A stretch of DNA of 64,000 nucleotides from Simplicispira sedimenti (GTDB taxonomy: Bacteria; Pseudomonadota; Gammaproteobacteria; Burkholderiales; Burkholderiaceae_C). The position numbers and the translations under genes were made by a program. How positions within the stretch are numbered: the stretch's first letter is position 1; each line of letters starts with the position of its first letter. The notes under the pieces are model-generated. The model did no database searches. It saw only the letters and a program-made list of their open reading frames with translations, and was not told the origin of the DNA. This document shows positions 47,836 through 55,530 of this stretch, in pieces. The DNA lies in the NCBI RefSeq assembly GCF_022760965.1, contig NZ_JAKVIJ010000015.1, positions 12,663 to 76,662 on the forward strand, written 5' to 3'.

Positions 47836-49227
47836 ATGAACCTTGTGCAAGATGAGCACTGGATGCGCCTGGCTCTGGCGCAGGCGCAAGCTGCAGCGCA
47901 AGCAGGCGAGGTGCCTGTGGGCGCTGTGCTGGTGCGTGGCGACCAGCTGATTGCCACTGGCCGCAACGCCCCGGTGGCAGGGCACGACCCCACAGCCCAC
48001 GCGGAAATCGTCGCTCTGCGGGCGGCGGCGCAGCAGTTGGGTAACTACCGGCTGGAGGACTGCACGCTCTATGTGACGCTGGAGCCCTGTGCCATGTGCA
48101 GCGGTGCGCTCCTGCACGCGCGGCTGCCGCGCGTGGTGTACGGCGCAGCAGACCCCAAGACCGGCGCGGCCGGATCGGTGGTGGATCTGTTTGCCCAGCC
48201 CTTGCTCAACCACCACACCCAGGTGCAGGGCGGGGTGCTGGCGCAGGAATGCGGGGCGCTGCTGGCCCAGTTCTTCCGCGCCCGCCGCCAGCAACAGCGC
48301 AGCCAGGCGCTGGCCGCCCACCCACTGCGCGACGATGCGCTGCGCACGCCCGAGGCGCGCTTTGCTGACCTGCCCGGCTACCCCTGGGCACCACACTACG
48401 TGAGCGACCTGCCCGCGCTGGCGGGTTGGCGCCTGCACTACCTCGACGAAGGCCCGCGCGATGCGCCCATCACCTGGCTGTGCCTGCACGGCAACCCGGC
48501 CTGGAGCTACCTGTACCGGCACATGCTGCCGGTCTTTGTGCAGGCCGGCCACCGCGTCGTTGCCCCCGACCTGATCGGCTTTGGCAAGAGCGACAAGCCC
48601 AAGAAGGAACGTGCCCACAGCTTTGACGGGCACCGCCAGGTGCTGCTGGAGCTGGTGCAGCGGCTGGACCTGCACAACGTGGTGTTGGTGGTGCAGGATT
48701 GGGGTGGCATCCTGGGCCTGACGCTGCCCATGGAGATGCCTGAGCGCTTTGTCGGCCTGCTGGCCATGAACACACTGCTGGCCACAGGCGAGGAGCCGCT
48801 TTCGCAGGGCTTTCTGGATTGGCGCGCCATGTGCGCCGACAAGCCCTTGTTCGGCGTGGGCCGCTTGCTGGCGCGTGGCAACCCGCACCTGGGTGCAGCC
48901 GAGTGCGCTGCCTACGATGCGCCGTTCCCCGACGCGGGCCACCGCGCTGCGTTGCGTGCCTTCCCCCGCCTCGTGCCTGATCACCCCCAGGCGCCGGGCG
49001 CAGCGCTCTCCCAGGCTGCGCGCGATTTCTGGCAGAACACCTGGGCTGGCCGCAGCCTGTTTGTTGCCGGTGCACGCGACCCTGTGCTGGGCGTGCCGGT
49101 GATGCAGCGCCTGCAACACACCGTGCGCGGCGCGCCCGAACTGGTGGTGCTGCCGCAGGCAGGCCATTTCGTGCAGGAGCACGGCGCGTCGATTGCCCAG
49201 CAGGCTGTGGAATACTTCCGCCTTTGA
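47836..49227 (+). CDS. tadA: Fusion: tRNA adenosine(34) deaminase TadA - haloalkane dehalogenase
   Basis: A single 463-aa frame. Residues 1-155 are TadA, which converts A34 of tRNA-Arg(ACG) to inosine; the zinc and catalytic residues are in TAHAEIVALR (H55, E57) and EPCAMC (C85, C88). Residues about 180-463 are a haloalkane dehalogenase of the DhlA (HLD-I) type: HGNPAW oxyanion region, nucleophile D288 and halide-binding W289 in VVQDWGG, the second halide tryptophan W329 in FLDWRAM, acid D415 in GARDP and H444 in QAGHFVQEHG. The joint is about 20 residues long. Both parts look functional. The bare start after repeat R9 is unusual. Confidence 0.85.
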   Translation: MNLVQDEHWMRLALAQAQAAAQAGEVPVGAVLVRGDQLIATGRNAPVAGHDPTAHAEIVALRAAAQQLGNYRLEDCTLYVTLEPCAMCSGALLHARLPRVVYGAADPKTGAAGSVVDLFAQPLLNHHTQVQGGVLAQECGALLAQFFRARRQQQRSQALAAHPLRDDALRTPEARFADLPGYPWAPHYVSDLPALAGWRLHYLDEGPRDAPITWLCLHGNPAWSYLYRHMLPVFVQAGHRVVAPDLIGFGKSDKPKKERAHSFDGHRQVLLELVQRLDLHNVVLVVQDWGGILGLTLPMEMPERFVGLLAMNTLLATGEEPLSQGFLDWRAMCADKPLFGVGRLLARGNPHLGAAECAAYDAPFPDAGHRAALRAFPRLVPDHPQAPGAALSQAARDFWQNTWAGRSLFVAGARDPVLGVPVMQRLQHTVRGAPELVVLPQAGHFVQEHGASIAQQAVEYFRL

Positions 49228-49264
49228 GCATCCACGGAGCGGGCCCGCGCAGGGCCCGAACGCC

Positions 49265-50251
49265 TTGTCTTCCGACCACGAACATGCCGCCTGTGGCTGC
49301 GGCCACGACCACGGCCCCAAGCACATCTACATCTATTCGCCTTCCAGCGCCGTGCGCGACAAGGCGGCCTTTCGTCGGGGTGTCAAACGCCTGCAGGCAC
49401 TGGGGCATGAGGTGGAGATCGACCCCGACGCCCTGGCACAGCACACCCGCTTTGCGGGCGACGATGCCACGCGCCTGGCCGCCATCCACCGGGCAGCCGC
49501 CAGCGGCGCCGATGTGGCGCTGATCTCACGCGGAGGCTATGGCCTCACGCGCATCCTGCCGGGCATCGACTGTGCTGCCGTGGCACGGGCGGTGGACAAG
49601 GGCACGCAGTTTGTGGGCGTCAGCGACTTCACCGCGCTGCAGTGTGCCGTGCTGGCGCAGGCCGGCGCCCTGACCTGGGCCGGCCCCGCGCTGGGCGCCG
49701 ACTTTGGCGTGCAGGAGGGGCCTGACGACATCATGGAAGCCTGTTTTGACGACCTGCTCACCGGCCACGGCGAGGGCGCTGGCTGGCGCATGCCCAAGGA
49801 GCGGCGGGCCGCAGGTACGCCCGAAGCGCCGCTGCCCGAGTTCGAGGTTGCATCGAGCACCCTGTGGGGGGGCAACCTGGCCGTGCTGTGCGCGCTGGTG
49901 GGTACGCCGTACTTTCCGCAGGTGGACGGTGGCATTCTGTTTGTCGAGGACGTGAACGAGCACCCCTACAGGGTGGAGCGCATGCTCACGCAACTGCTGC
50001 ATGCCGGTGTGCTGGCGCGGCAAAAGGCGCTGGTGCTGGGCCAGTTCAGCAACTACCGGCTGGCGCCGCACGACAAGGGCTTCAAGCTGCAGACCGTGGT
50101 GGACTGGCTGCGCAGCCAGTTGAGCATTCAGGTGCTCACGGGCCTGCCCTATGGCCATGTGCCTACCAAAGTATTGCTGCCTGTGGGGGCCCAGGTCGAT
50201 CTGTCGGTACAGGGGCGCGATGCCTTGATTTACTGGGGGCACCTGAACTGA
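49265..50251 (+). CDS. ldcA: LD-carboxypeptidase (muramoyltetrapeptide carboxypeptidase)
   Basis: LdcA removes the terminal D-alanine from murein tetrapeptides during cell wall recycling in the cytoplasm. The 328-aa product shows the family's serine region SRGGYGLTRILPGID and FVGVSDFTAL (nucleophile serine), the LWGGNLAVL segment and the C-terminal GHVPTK histidine. The start is TTG 49265, since no better start gives the conserved IYIYSPSSAV segment early. The N-terminal 20 residues are rich in His and Cys (SDHEHAACGCGHDHGPKH), unlike known LdcA, suggesting metal binding. It follows the tadA fusion 37 bp later. Confidence 0.85.
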   Translation: MSSDHEHAACGCGHDHGPKHIYIYSPSSAVRDKAAFRRGVKRLQALGHEVEIDPDALAQHTRFAGDDATRLAAIHRAAASGADVALISRGGYGLTRILPGIDCAAVARAVDKGTQFVGVSDFTALQCAVLAQAGALTWAGPALGADFGVQEGPDDIMEACFDDLLTGHGEGAGWRMPKERRAAGTPEAPLPEFEVASSTLWGGNLAVLCALVGTPYFPQVDGGILFVEDVNEHPYRVERMLTQLLHAGVLARQKALVLGQFSNYRLAPHDKGFKLQTVVDWLRSQLSIQVLTGLPYGHVPTKVLLPVGAQVDLSVQGRDALIYWGHLN

Positions 50252-50264
50252 GTGAAGCGCTGGG

Positions 50265-51260
50265 TTACAGCGCAGCGGGCTGGGTCGTTAGTTCGGGCAT
50301 GGCGGCAAAGAGACCCAGGCGCACCATGGTGCGGTGGTTCAGTTCCACGGTCACCGCGTTGCGTGCCAGGGCCGACTGGATGCGGGGCTTGCCTTCCATC
50401 GTCTGGTGCAGCCGGGGTTCGGTCAGCAGCTTGCCACCGCGATCCACGATGCTGGCCACCAGGGGCAGGTTGGGCTTGGCGCTGCGGCGCAGTACCACGG
50501 CAATGTCGCCGTTGTCCAGGCGTACGAAGGAGCCTGGTGGGCACAGGCCCACGGTACGCACCAACACCAGGCCGACCTCGTCGCGCTGGTCCATTTCCAC
50601 CAATGCGCGCACCGAGTCGGTGGCGCTGCGCCCTGGGCGGGACTTGCGCGGGCTGATCATGGCGGCATAGCGGTCGATGGTGCCCAGGATGCGCGTCAGC
50701 CGGTCCACCTCGCTCAGGCTGTGCAGGGGGTCGCGCTCGGATACCCGCTCATGGTGCTGGCCAACCAGGTCCAGCCACAGGCCGTTGGTGATGTTCAGTT
50801 GCACCAACAGATCCTGTGATCGGTGCGGGTGCGCGTTGATGGCCTCTTTTTGCGCTGGGCTGGGCTGCTCGCGCTGCGCGGCCAGTTCGTCCTGCAGGCG
50901 GGTCATGGCGATGTTCATGGTCAGCGCCGCGCGCACCAGCGCGTTGCGCTCGGTCACGGGCAGCCCGAACTCGCGCGCCATGATGTGGCACAGCGTGCCG
51001 CACACCAGTGCATGCGATGTGCTGTAGCCCACGGTGGACGTGGCCGCGAGCTGGAACATCAGGTACAGCGCACTGTCGATGTCGTGCGCCACCAGGTCTT
51101 GCAGCCATTGGTCGAACTGGCGCACCTTGGCGCCAAAGTCCACCACGTTCTGCGGGCGCGAGAGCAGCACCGACAGGCCCGACTCCAGATCGCCCCAAAG
51201 CCCGAGCAGGTCCTCGTACTCGTCGTCGTGGGTGGGGCGCAGGGGGGCAGAGGTAGGCAT
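50265..51260 (-). CDS. Degenerate HD-GYP-related protein
   Basis: A 331-aa soluble protein resembling HD-GYP phosphodiesterases in overall order: an N-terminal helical region, SHALVCGTLCHIMAREFGLP, then HPHRSQDLL, then LVGQHHERV. The His-Asp pair and the GYP motif are absent (TMNIA and HHERVSERD occur where they would be), so it probably no longer hydrolyses cyclic di-GMP. A C-terminal segment (about 240-331) is separate and may bind a ligand. The start at 51260 overlaps the stop of the upstream protease gene by one base (TGATG), so they are coupled. Confidence 0.75.
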   Translation of the reverse strand: MPTSAPLRPTHDDEYEDLLGLWGDLESGLSVLLSRPQNVVDFGAKVRQFDQWLQDLVAHDIDSALYLMFQLAATSTVGYSTSHALVCGTLCHIMAREFGLPVTERNALVRAALTMNIAMTRLQDELAAQREQPSPAQKEAINAHPHRSQDLLVQLNITNGLWLDLVGQHHERVSERDPLHSLSEVDRLTRILGTIDRYAAMISPRKSRPGRSATDSVRALVEMDQRDEVGLVLVRTVGLCPPGSFVRLDNGDIAVVLRRSAKPNLPLVASIVDRGGKLLTEPRLHQTMEGKPRIQSALARNAVTVELNHRTMVRLGLFAAMPELTTQPAAL

Positions 51261-51913
51261 CAGCGCTTTTCCAGCACCATTTGGTCGTTCGTGCGTGTCA
51301 TCTGGAACTGGCCCAGAAAACTGTTGCCCAGCAGCACGTAGGGCATGGCCTGCGGGGTGATGATGGCATCGACGTTGAGCACTTCCACATCGCCGATGCG
51401 GACCGAGTCCAGCCGCATGCGCCAGCCCTGGGTCACGCCGTTGGCGGTGTTCATGTTCACCACCTGGCCGCCCTGGTATTTGAGACCCATGCGTTCGGCG
51501 TCCGGGCGGCCGATGGACACGGTGGTGGCACCGGTATCCACCATGAACTGCATGATGCGCCCGTTGATCATGCCCTGGTTGACGAAATGCCCCCGGCTGT
51601 CGCCCTTGAGCACGATGCGGCGGCCCGCGCCGGAGCCGCCTACGTTCACCGGCGACTCGCCCAGCCGCAAGGTGCTGCTGGCGCCGTTGATATCGACGAC
51701 CACGGCATCGCGGCTGACCGACACCACCTTCACCCCCTGGTGGGTCTGGCCCGGTGCCACGCCCTTGGGCGGCGCTCCATCGACCACGAGCAGGGCCTTG
51801 CCGCCCAGCACCCCAGCCAGCGAGACGGCCGGGGCCGCCTGGGCCGCAGCACTGCACCACAGGCCCAGCCCCAGCAGCAGGGCAGACCGAACAAGAGAAG
51901 GGCGCTGCGGCAT
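51260..51913 (-). CDS. Retropepsin-like aspartic protease (secreted, clan AA)
   Basis: A 217-aa predicted periplasmic protein. After a signal peptide (cleaved after AQAA) it has a single aspartic protease domain with the active-site motif VDTGATTVSIG (Asp126), as in the bacterial TIGR02281 retropepsin-like group. These act as homodimers, since one domain contributes one aspartate. The second hallmark hydrophobic-glycine motif is in VLLGNSFLGQFQM. The substrate is unknown. Its stop overlaps the start of the HD-GYP-related gene. Confidence 0.88.
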   Translation of the reverse strand: MPQRPSLVRSALLLGLGLWCSAAAQAAPAVSLAGVLGGKALLVVDGAPPKGVAPGQTHQGVKVVSVSRDAVVVDINGASSTLRLGESPVNVGGSGAGRRIVLKGDSRGHFVNQGMINGRIMQFMVDTGATTVSIGRPDAERMGLKYQGGQVVNMNTANGVTQGWRMRLDSVRIGDVEVLNVDAIITPQAMPYVLLGNSFLGQFQMTRTNDQMVLEKR

Positions 51914-51939
51914 GGAGGGGCTCCCGGGGTGGTGCGCTG

Positions 51940-52425
51940 TCAGTCGCGGAAGTTGTTGAACGACAGCGGCATGTCGGCGATTTCCTTGCGGATCAGCGCC
52001 ATCACGGCCTGCAGGTCGTCGCGCTTGGCGCCGGTGACGCGCACCTTTTCGTCCTGGATGGCGGCCTGCACCTTGATCTTGCTGTCCTTGACGAGACGCT
52101 GGATCTTCTTGGCCAGCTCACTGTCGATGCCGTTGCGCACCTTGACCACCTGCTTGACCTTGTCGCCGCCAACTTTCTGGGGCTTGCCGATGTCGAGAAA
52201 GCGCACATCCACGTTGCGCTTGGTGAGCTTGTTGCGCAGCAGATCCTCGACCTGGGTGAGTTGGAACTCGGCATCGCCAAAGAGTGTGATCTCCTTGTCC
52301 TTGAGCTCGACGGCGGCAGACGTGCCCTTGAAGTCAAAACGCGTGCCGATCTCCTTGGCCGCGTTCTCCACGGCATTCTTCACTTCGACAAAATCGGCTT
52401 CACAAACGGTATCAAAAGACGGCAT
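51940..52425 (-). CDS. yajQ: YajQ family nucleotide-binding protein
   Basis: A 161-aa protein of the YajQ family, whose members bind cyclic di-GMP or other nucleotides and act as regulators. Two ferredoxin-like domains are typical; the sequence MPSFDTVCEADFVEVKNAVENA, RFDFKGTSAAVELKDKEITLFGDAEFQL and QAAIQDEKVRVTGAKRDDLQAVMALIR matches closely. It is 26 bp upstream of the aspartic protease gene in the same orientation. Confidence 0.93.
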   Translation of the reverse strand: MPSFDTVCEADFVEVKNAVENAAKEIGTRFDFKGTSAAVELKDKEITLFGDAEFQLTQVEDLLRNKLTKRNVDVRFLDIGKPQKVGGDKVKQVVKVRNGIDSELAKKIQRLVKDSKIKVQAAIQDEKVRVTGAKRDDLQAVMALIRKEIADMPLSFNNFRD

Positions 52426-52482
52426 GGCAGAACAGCAATAGGAAAAGTCAACGCAGCACCGCCTGCAAAGGCGGGTGCGACA

Positions 52483-53565
52483 ATGGAGGCAATGTTAGTC
52501 GAGAAAAACGTCTCTTTACAGCCCTACAACAGCTTTGGCATCGTGGCCCGTGCCGAAACCCTGGTGCGCGTGCGCAGCCTGCAGGATCTGGTGGATTGGC
52601 ACCACACCGCCGTGCGGGCGGGCGAGGCGGTGTTTGTGCTGGGCGGGGGCAGCAATGTGGTGCTCACGGGCGATGTGAAAACCACGGTGCTGAAGATGGA
52701 GCTGCGTGGGCGCCGCCTGGTGCAGGAAACCCCCGACGCCTGGGTGGTGGAAGTGGCGGCGGGCGAGCCCTGGCATGGCACGGTGGCCTGGACCTTGCAG
52801 CAGGGTTGGCCGGGGCTGGAGAACCTGGCGCTGATTCCCGGCACGGTGGGCGCCGCCCCGGTGCAGAACATCGGCGCTTACGGGGTGGAGCTGCAGGACC
52901 GCTTTGATTCCCTGACCGCCTTCGATCTGGCCACGGGCCAGACCTTCACGCTCGATGCCGCGCAGTGCGCCTTTGGCTACCGCGATTCGGTTTTCAAGCA
53001 CCCCCCGGCCCAGCCGGGCAGCGGCGAGCAACTGCCGCGTGGCATGGGGTTGGCGGGGCGGGCCGTCATCACCCACGTGCGTCTGCGCCTGCCGCGCGCC
53101 TGGCGCCCCGAGCTGGGCTACCTGGACCTGGAGCGCAAACGGCAGGAGACGGGCATTGCCGAACCCACGGCGCAGCAGATTTTTGACTGGGTGTGCGCCA
53201 TCCGCAGTGCCAAGCTGCCCGACCCGGCCGTACTGGGCAACGCCGGGAGCTTTTTCAAGAACCCCACCGTCACCCCCGAGCAGTGCCAGGACATCATCGC
53301 GCGCGATCCCAAGATCGTGCACTACCCCATGCCCGACGGCAGCATCAAACTAGCGGCGGGCTGGCTGATTGACGCCTGCGGCTGGAAGGGCAAAACCGTG
53401 GGCAAGGCCGGTGTGTATGAAAAGCAGGCGCTGGTGCTGGTCAACCGGGGGCAGGGCGCCGACAGTGTGACCGGCGGCGAGGTCATGACCCTGGCCCGCG
53501 CCATCCAGACCAGCGTCTATGAGCGCTTTGGCATCCGGCTGGAGCCAGAGCCGGTGGTTTTGTGA
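52483..53565 (+). CDS. murB: UDP-N-acetylmuramate dehydrogenase (UDP-N-acetylenolpyruvoylglucosamine reductase)
   Basis: MurB reduces UDP-GlcNAc-enolpyruvate to UDP-MurNAc in peptidoglycan synthesis, using FAD and NADPH. The 360-aa product has the FAD-binding motif LGGGSNVVLTG, the substrate segment IPGTVGAAPVQNIGAYG, and the active-site serine in NAGSFFKNP. The C-terminal region FGIRLEPEPVVL is typical of type I MurB. The start is ATG 52483 or 52492; the ribosome binding site is poor for either. The TGA stop is the start of a family I repeat (R10). Confidence 0.95.
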   Translation: MEAMLVEKNVSLQPYNSFGIVARAETLVRVRSLQDLVDWHHTAVRAGEAVFVLGGGSNVVLTGDVKTTVLKMELRGRRLVQETPDAWVVEVAAGEPWHGTVAWTLQQGWPGLENLALIPGTVGAAPVQNIGAYGVELQDRFDSLTAFDLATGQTFTLDAAQCAFGYRDSVFKHPPAQPGSGEQLPRGMGLAGRAVITHVRLRLPRAWRPELGYLDLERKRQETGIAEPTAQQIFDWVCAIRSAKLPDPAVLGNAGSFFKNPTVTPEQCQDIIARDPKIVHYPMPDGSIKLAAGWLIDACGWKGKTVGKAGVYEKQALVLVNRGQGADSVTGGEVMTLARAIQTSVYERFGIRLEPEPVVL

Positions 53566-53617
53566 TGCTATAAATTTAATAGCTACTAACGCTTGCTGGA
53601 TAAGCGTTGAATGCCAA
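53563..53617 (+). repeat. Family I repeat copy R10
   Basis: Starts TGATGCTATAAATTTAATAGC, then a GCTTGC/ TAAGCG inverted segment and GAATGCC. Its TGA is the stop codon of murB. It is followed by a strong terminator. Confidence 0.8.
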
Positions 53618-53622
53618 AAAGA

Positions 53623-53660
53623 CCATGAAAAAAACCGCCCGAAGGCGGTTTTTTTCATGG
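53623..53660. terminator. Bidirectional intrinsic terminator between murB and argG
   Basis: A perfect 17-bp stem (CCATGAAAAAAACCGCC at 53623-53639 with GGCGGTTTTTTTCATGG at 53644-53660, loop CGAA) holds T-runs on both strands. It serves both murB and argG, which converge here. Confidence 0.93.
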
Positions 53661-53678
53661 GTGCGCGGGGTGCAGGGC

Positions 53679-55016
53679 TTACTTGTCGTCATTACCCAGT
53701 TGCGGCAGCGGCGAGCCCTGGCCCAGCGTCAGCAGGCCGGACTTGGCGTAGGTCATGAGCTTGTCGCGCGTGTCCACGATGTCGAGGTTGCGCATGGTGA
53801 GCTGGCCGATGCGGTCGGCGGGCGAGAAGGGCGCGTCTTCCACCTTCTCCATCGACAGACGCTCGGGCGCGTAGGTCAGGTTGGGCGACTCGGTGTTGAG
53901 CAGCGAGTAGTCGTTGCCACGGCGCAGCTCCAGCGTCACGGTGCCGGTGATGGCGCGCGCCACCCAGCGCTGGGCAGTTTCGCGCAGCATGATGGCTTGC
54001 GGGTCGAACCAGCGGCCCTGGTACAGCAGGCGGCCGAGCTTGAGGCCGTTCATGCGGTACTGCTCGATGGTGTCCTCGTTGTGGATGCCGGTCACCAGGC
54101 GCTCGTAGGCGATGTGCAGCAGCGCCAGGCCGGGGGCCTCGTAGATGCCGCGGCTCTTGGCCTCGATGATGCGGTTCTCGATCTGGTCGCTCATGCCCAG
54201 GCCATGGCGGCCGCCGATGCGGTTGGCTTCGAGGATCAGCTCGACGGGGTCGTTCAACTCCTTGCCGTTGAGGGCCACGGGCTGGCCTTCGTTGAAGGTC
54301 ACGGACACTTCCTCGGCCTTGACTTCCACCTCGGGCTTCCAGAACGCCACGCCCATGATGGGGTTGACGATGCGGATGCCGCTGTTGAGAAACTCCAGAT
54401 CCTTGGCTTCGTGCGTGGCGCCCAGCATGTTGCTGTCGGTGCTGTAGGCCTTCTCGGCACTCATCTTGTAGCCGAAGCCTTCCTTGGTCATGAAGGCCGA
54501 CATCTCGGCGCGGCCGCCCAGCTCGTCGATGAACTGCTGGTCCAGCCAGGGCTTGTAGATGCGCAGAGAGGGGTTGGTCAGCAGGCCGTAGCGGTAGAAG
54601 CGCTCGATGTCGTTGCCCTTGAAGGTCGAGCCGTCGCCCCAGATGTGGACGTCGTCCTCCTTCATGGCCGACACCAGCATGGTGCCGGTGACGGCGCGGC
54701 CCAGCGGCGTGGTGTTGAAGTAGGTCACGCCGGCGGTGCTGATGTGGAAGGCGCCGGCCTGCAGTGCGGCAATGCCTTCATGGGCCAGTTGCGTGCGGCA
54801 GTCGATCAGGCGCGCCTGCTCGGCGCCGTATTCCATGGCCTTGCGCGGGATGGCGTCGTAGTCGGGCTCGTCGGGCTGGCCCAGGTTGGCCGTGTAGGCG
54901 TAGGGCAGGGCGCCCTTGTTCTTCATCCAGCGCAGTGCGGCGCTGGTATCGAGGCCGCCGGAGAAGGCGATGCCGACCTTTTGGCCGACGGGAAGATTTT
55001 GGAGGATGGTTGCCAT
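53679..55016 (-). CDS. argG: Argininosuccinate synthase
   Basis: ArgG joins citrulline and aspartate with ATP to make argininosuccinate. The 445-aa product matches the long E. coli-like type. The N-terminal ATP pyrophosphatase motif AFSGGLDTSAALRWM and later DIERFYRYGLLTNPSLRIYKPW are present. The start at 55016 (MATILQNLPVGQKVGIAFSGG) is preferred over an upstream ATG that adds 58 unrelated residues. It follows ppnP 26 bp upstream on the same strand. Confidence 0.97.
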   Translation of the reverse strand: MATILQNLPVGQKVGIAFSGGLDTSAALRWMKNKGALPYAYTANLGQPDEPDYDAIPRKAMEYGAEQARLIDCRTQLAHEGIAALQAGAFHISTAGVTYFNTTPLGRAVTGTMLVSAMKEDDVHIWGDGSTFKGNDIERFYRYGLLTNPSLRIYKPWLDQQFIDELGGRAEMSAFMTKEGFGYKMSAEKAYSTDSNMLGATHEAKDLEFLNSGIRIVNPIMGVAFWKPEVEVKAEEVSVTFNEGQPVALNGKELNDPVELILEANRIGGRHGLGMSDQIENRIIEAKSRGIYEAPGLALLHIAYERLVTGIHNEDTIEQYRMNGLKLGRLLYQGRWFDPQAIMLRETAQRWVARAITGTVTLELRRGNDYSLLNTESPNLTYAPERLSMEKVEDAPFSPADRIGQLTMRNLDIVDTRDKLMTYAKSGLLTLGQGSPLPQLGNDDK

Positions 55017-55042
55017 GTGCAGGAATCCGGTTCGGTAGTGTT

Positions 55043-55360
55043 TCAGCCGAAATGGCAGATGTAGTGGTAGGCCTCGGTCACGCGGATGTCGAAGCTGGAA
55101 TTGCCGGGCACGCTGAACTTGTCGCCCGCGCTGGACTGGACCCAGGCATCGCTGCCCGCGAGCTTGTACTCGCAAGCGCCCGCCACGCATTCCATGATTT
55201 CAGGTGCACCGGTGTTGAACGTCAGCGTGGCGGGCAGCACGACGCCAACCGACTTTTTGGTGCCATCGGGAAAGGTGATGCCGTGGCTCACGCATTTGCC
55301 GTCAAAGTACACATTGGCCTTGGTGGTGACGCTGACGCCGTCGATTTTTTCGGTGGTCAT
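55043..55360 (-). CDS. ppnP: Pyrimidine/purine nucleoside phosphorylase PpnP (DUF1255)
   Basis: A 105-aa cupin-fold protein of the YaiE/PpnP family, which phosphorolyses several nucleosides. The sequence KANVYFDGKCVSHGITFPDGTKKSVGVVLPATLTFNTGAPEIMEC and SVPGNSSFDIRV is highly typical. An ATG at 55360 was chosen to match the family length (94-105). It lies 26 bp upstream of argG, probably in one unit. Confidence 0.93.
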   Translation of the reverse strand: MTTEKIDGVSVTTKANVYFDGKCVSHGITFPDGTKKSVGVVLPATLTFNTGAPEIMECVAGACEYKLAGSDAWVQSSAGDKFSVPGNSSFDIRVTEAYHYICHFG

Positions 55361-55481
55361 GGGAGTTCTTTGCTGGAACGGGGACAAACCCTGCATTCTA
55401 GGTGACAGCTTTGACCGCCGTGACCCGGATGTATTCCAGGTCGGTTTGTCCGGCCCAGGCCACAGCCCACAGCACCTTGGC

Positions 55482-55508
55482 AAAAAAAGAGGGCCCTGCC
55501 TGGCCCTC
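55482..55508 (-). terminator. Intrinsic terminator of the glycine-zipper gene
   Basis: On the minus strand a stem GAGGGCC/GGCCCTC (loop AGGCAG) is followed by TTTTTTT. It lies 22 bp after the stop of the glycine-zipper gene at 55531. Confidence 0.9.
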
Positions 55509-55530
55509 GGAGAAAACGAAGCTGGATGGA

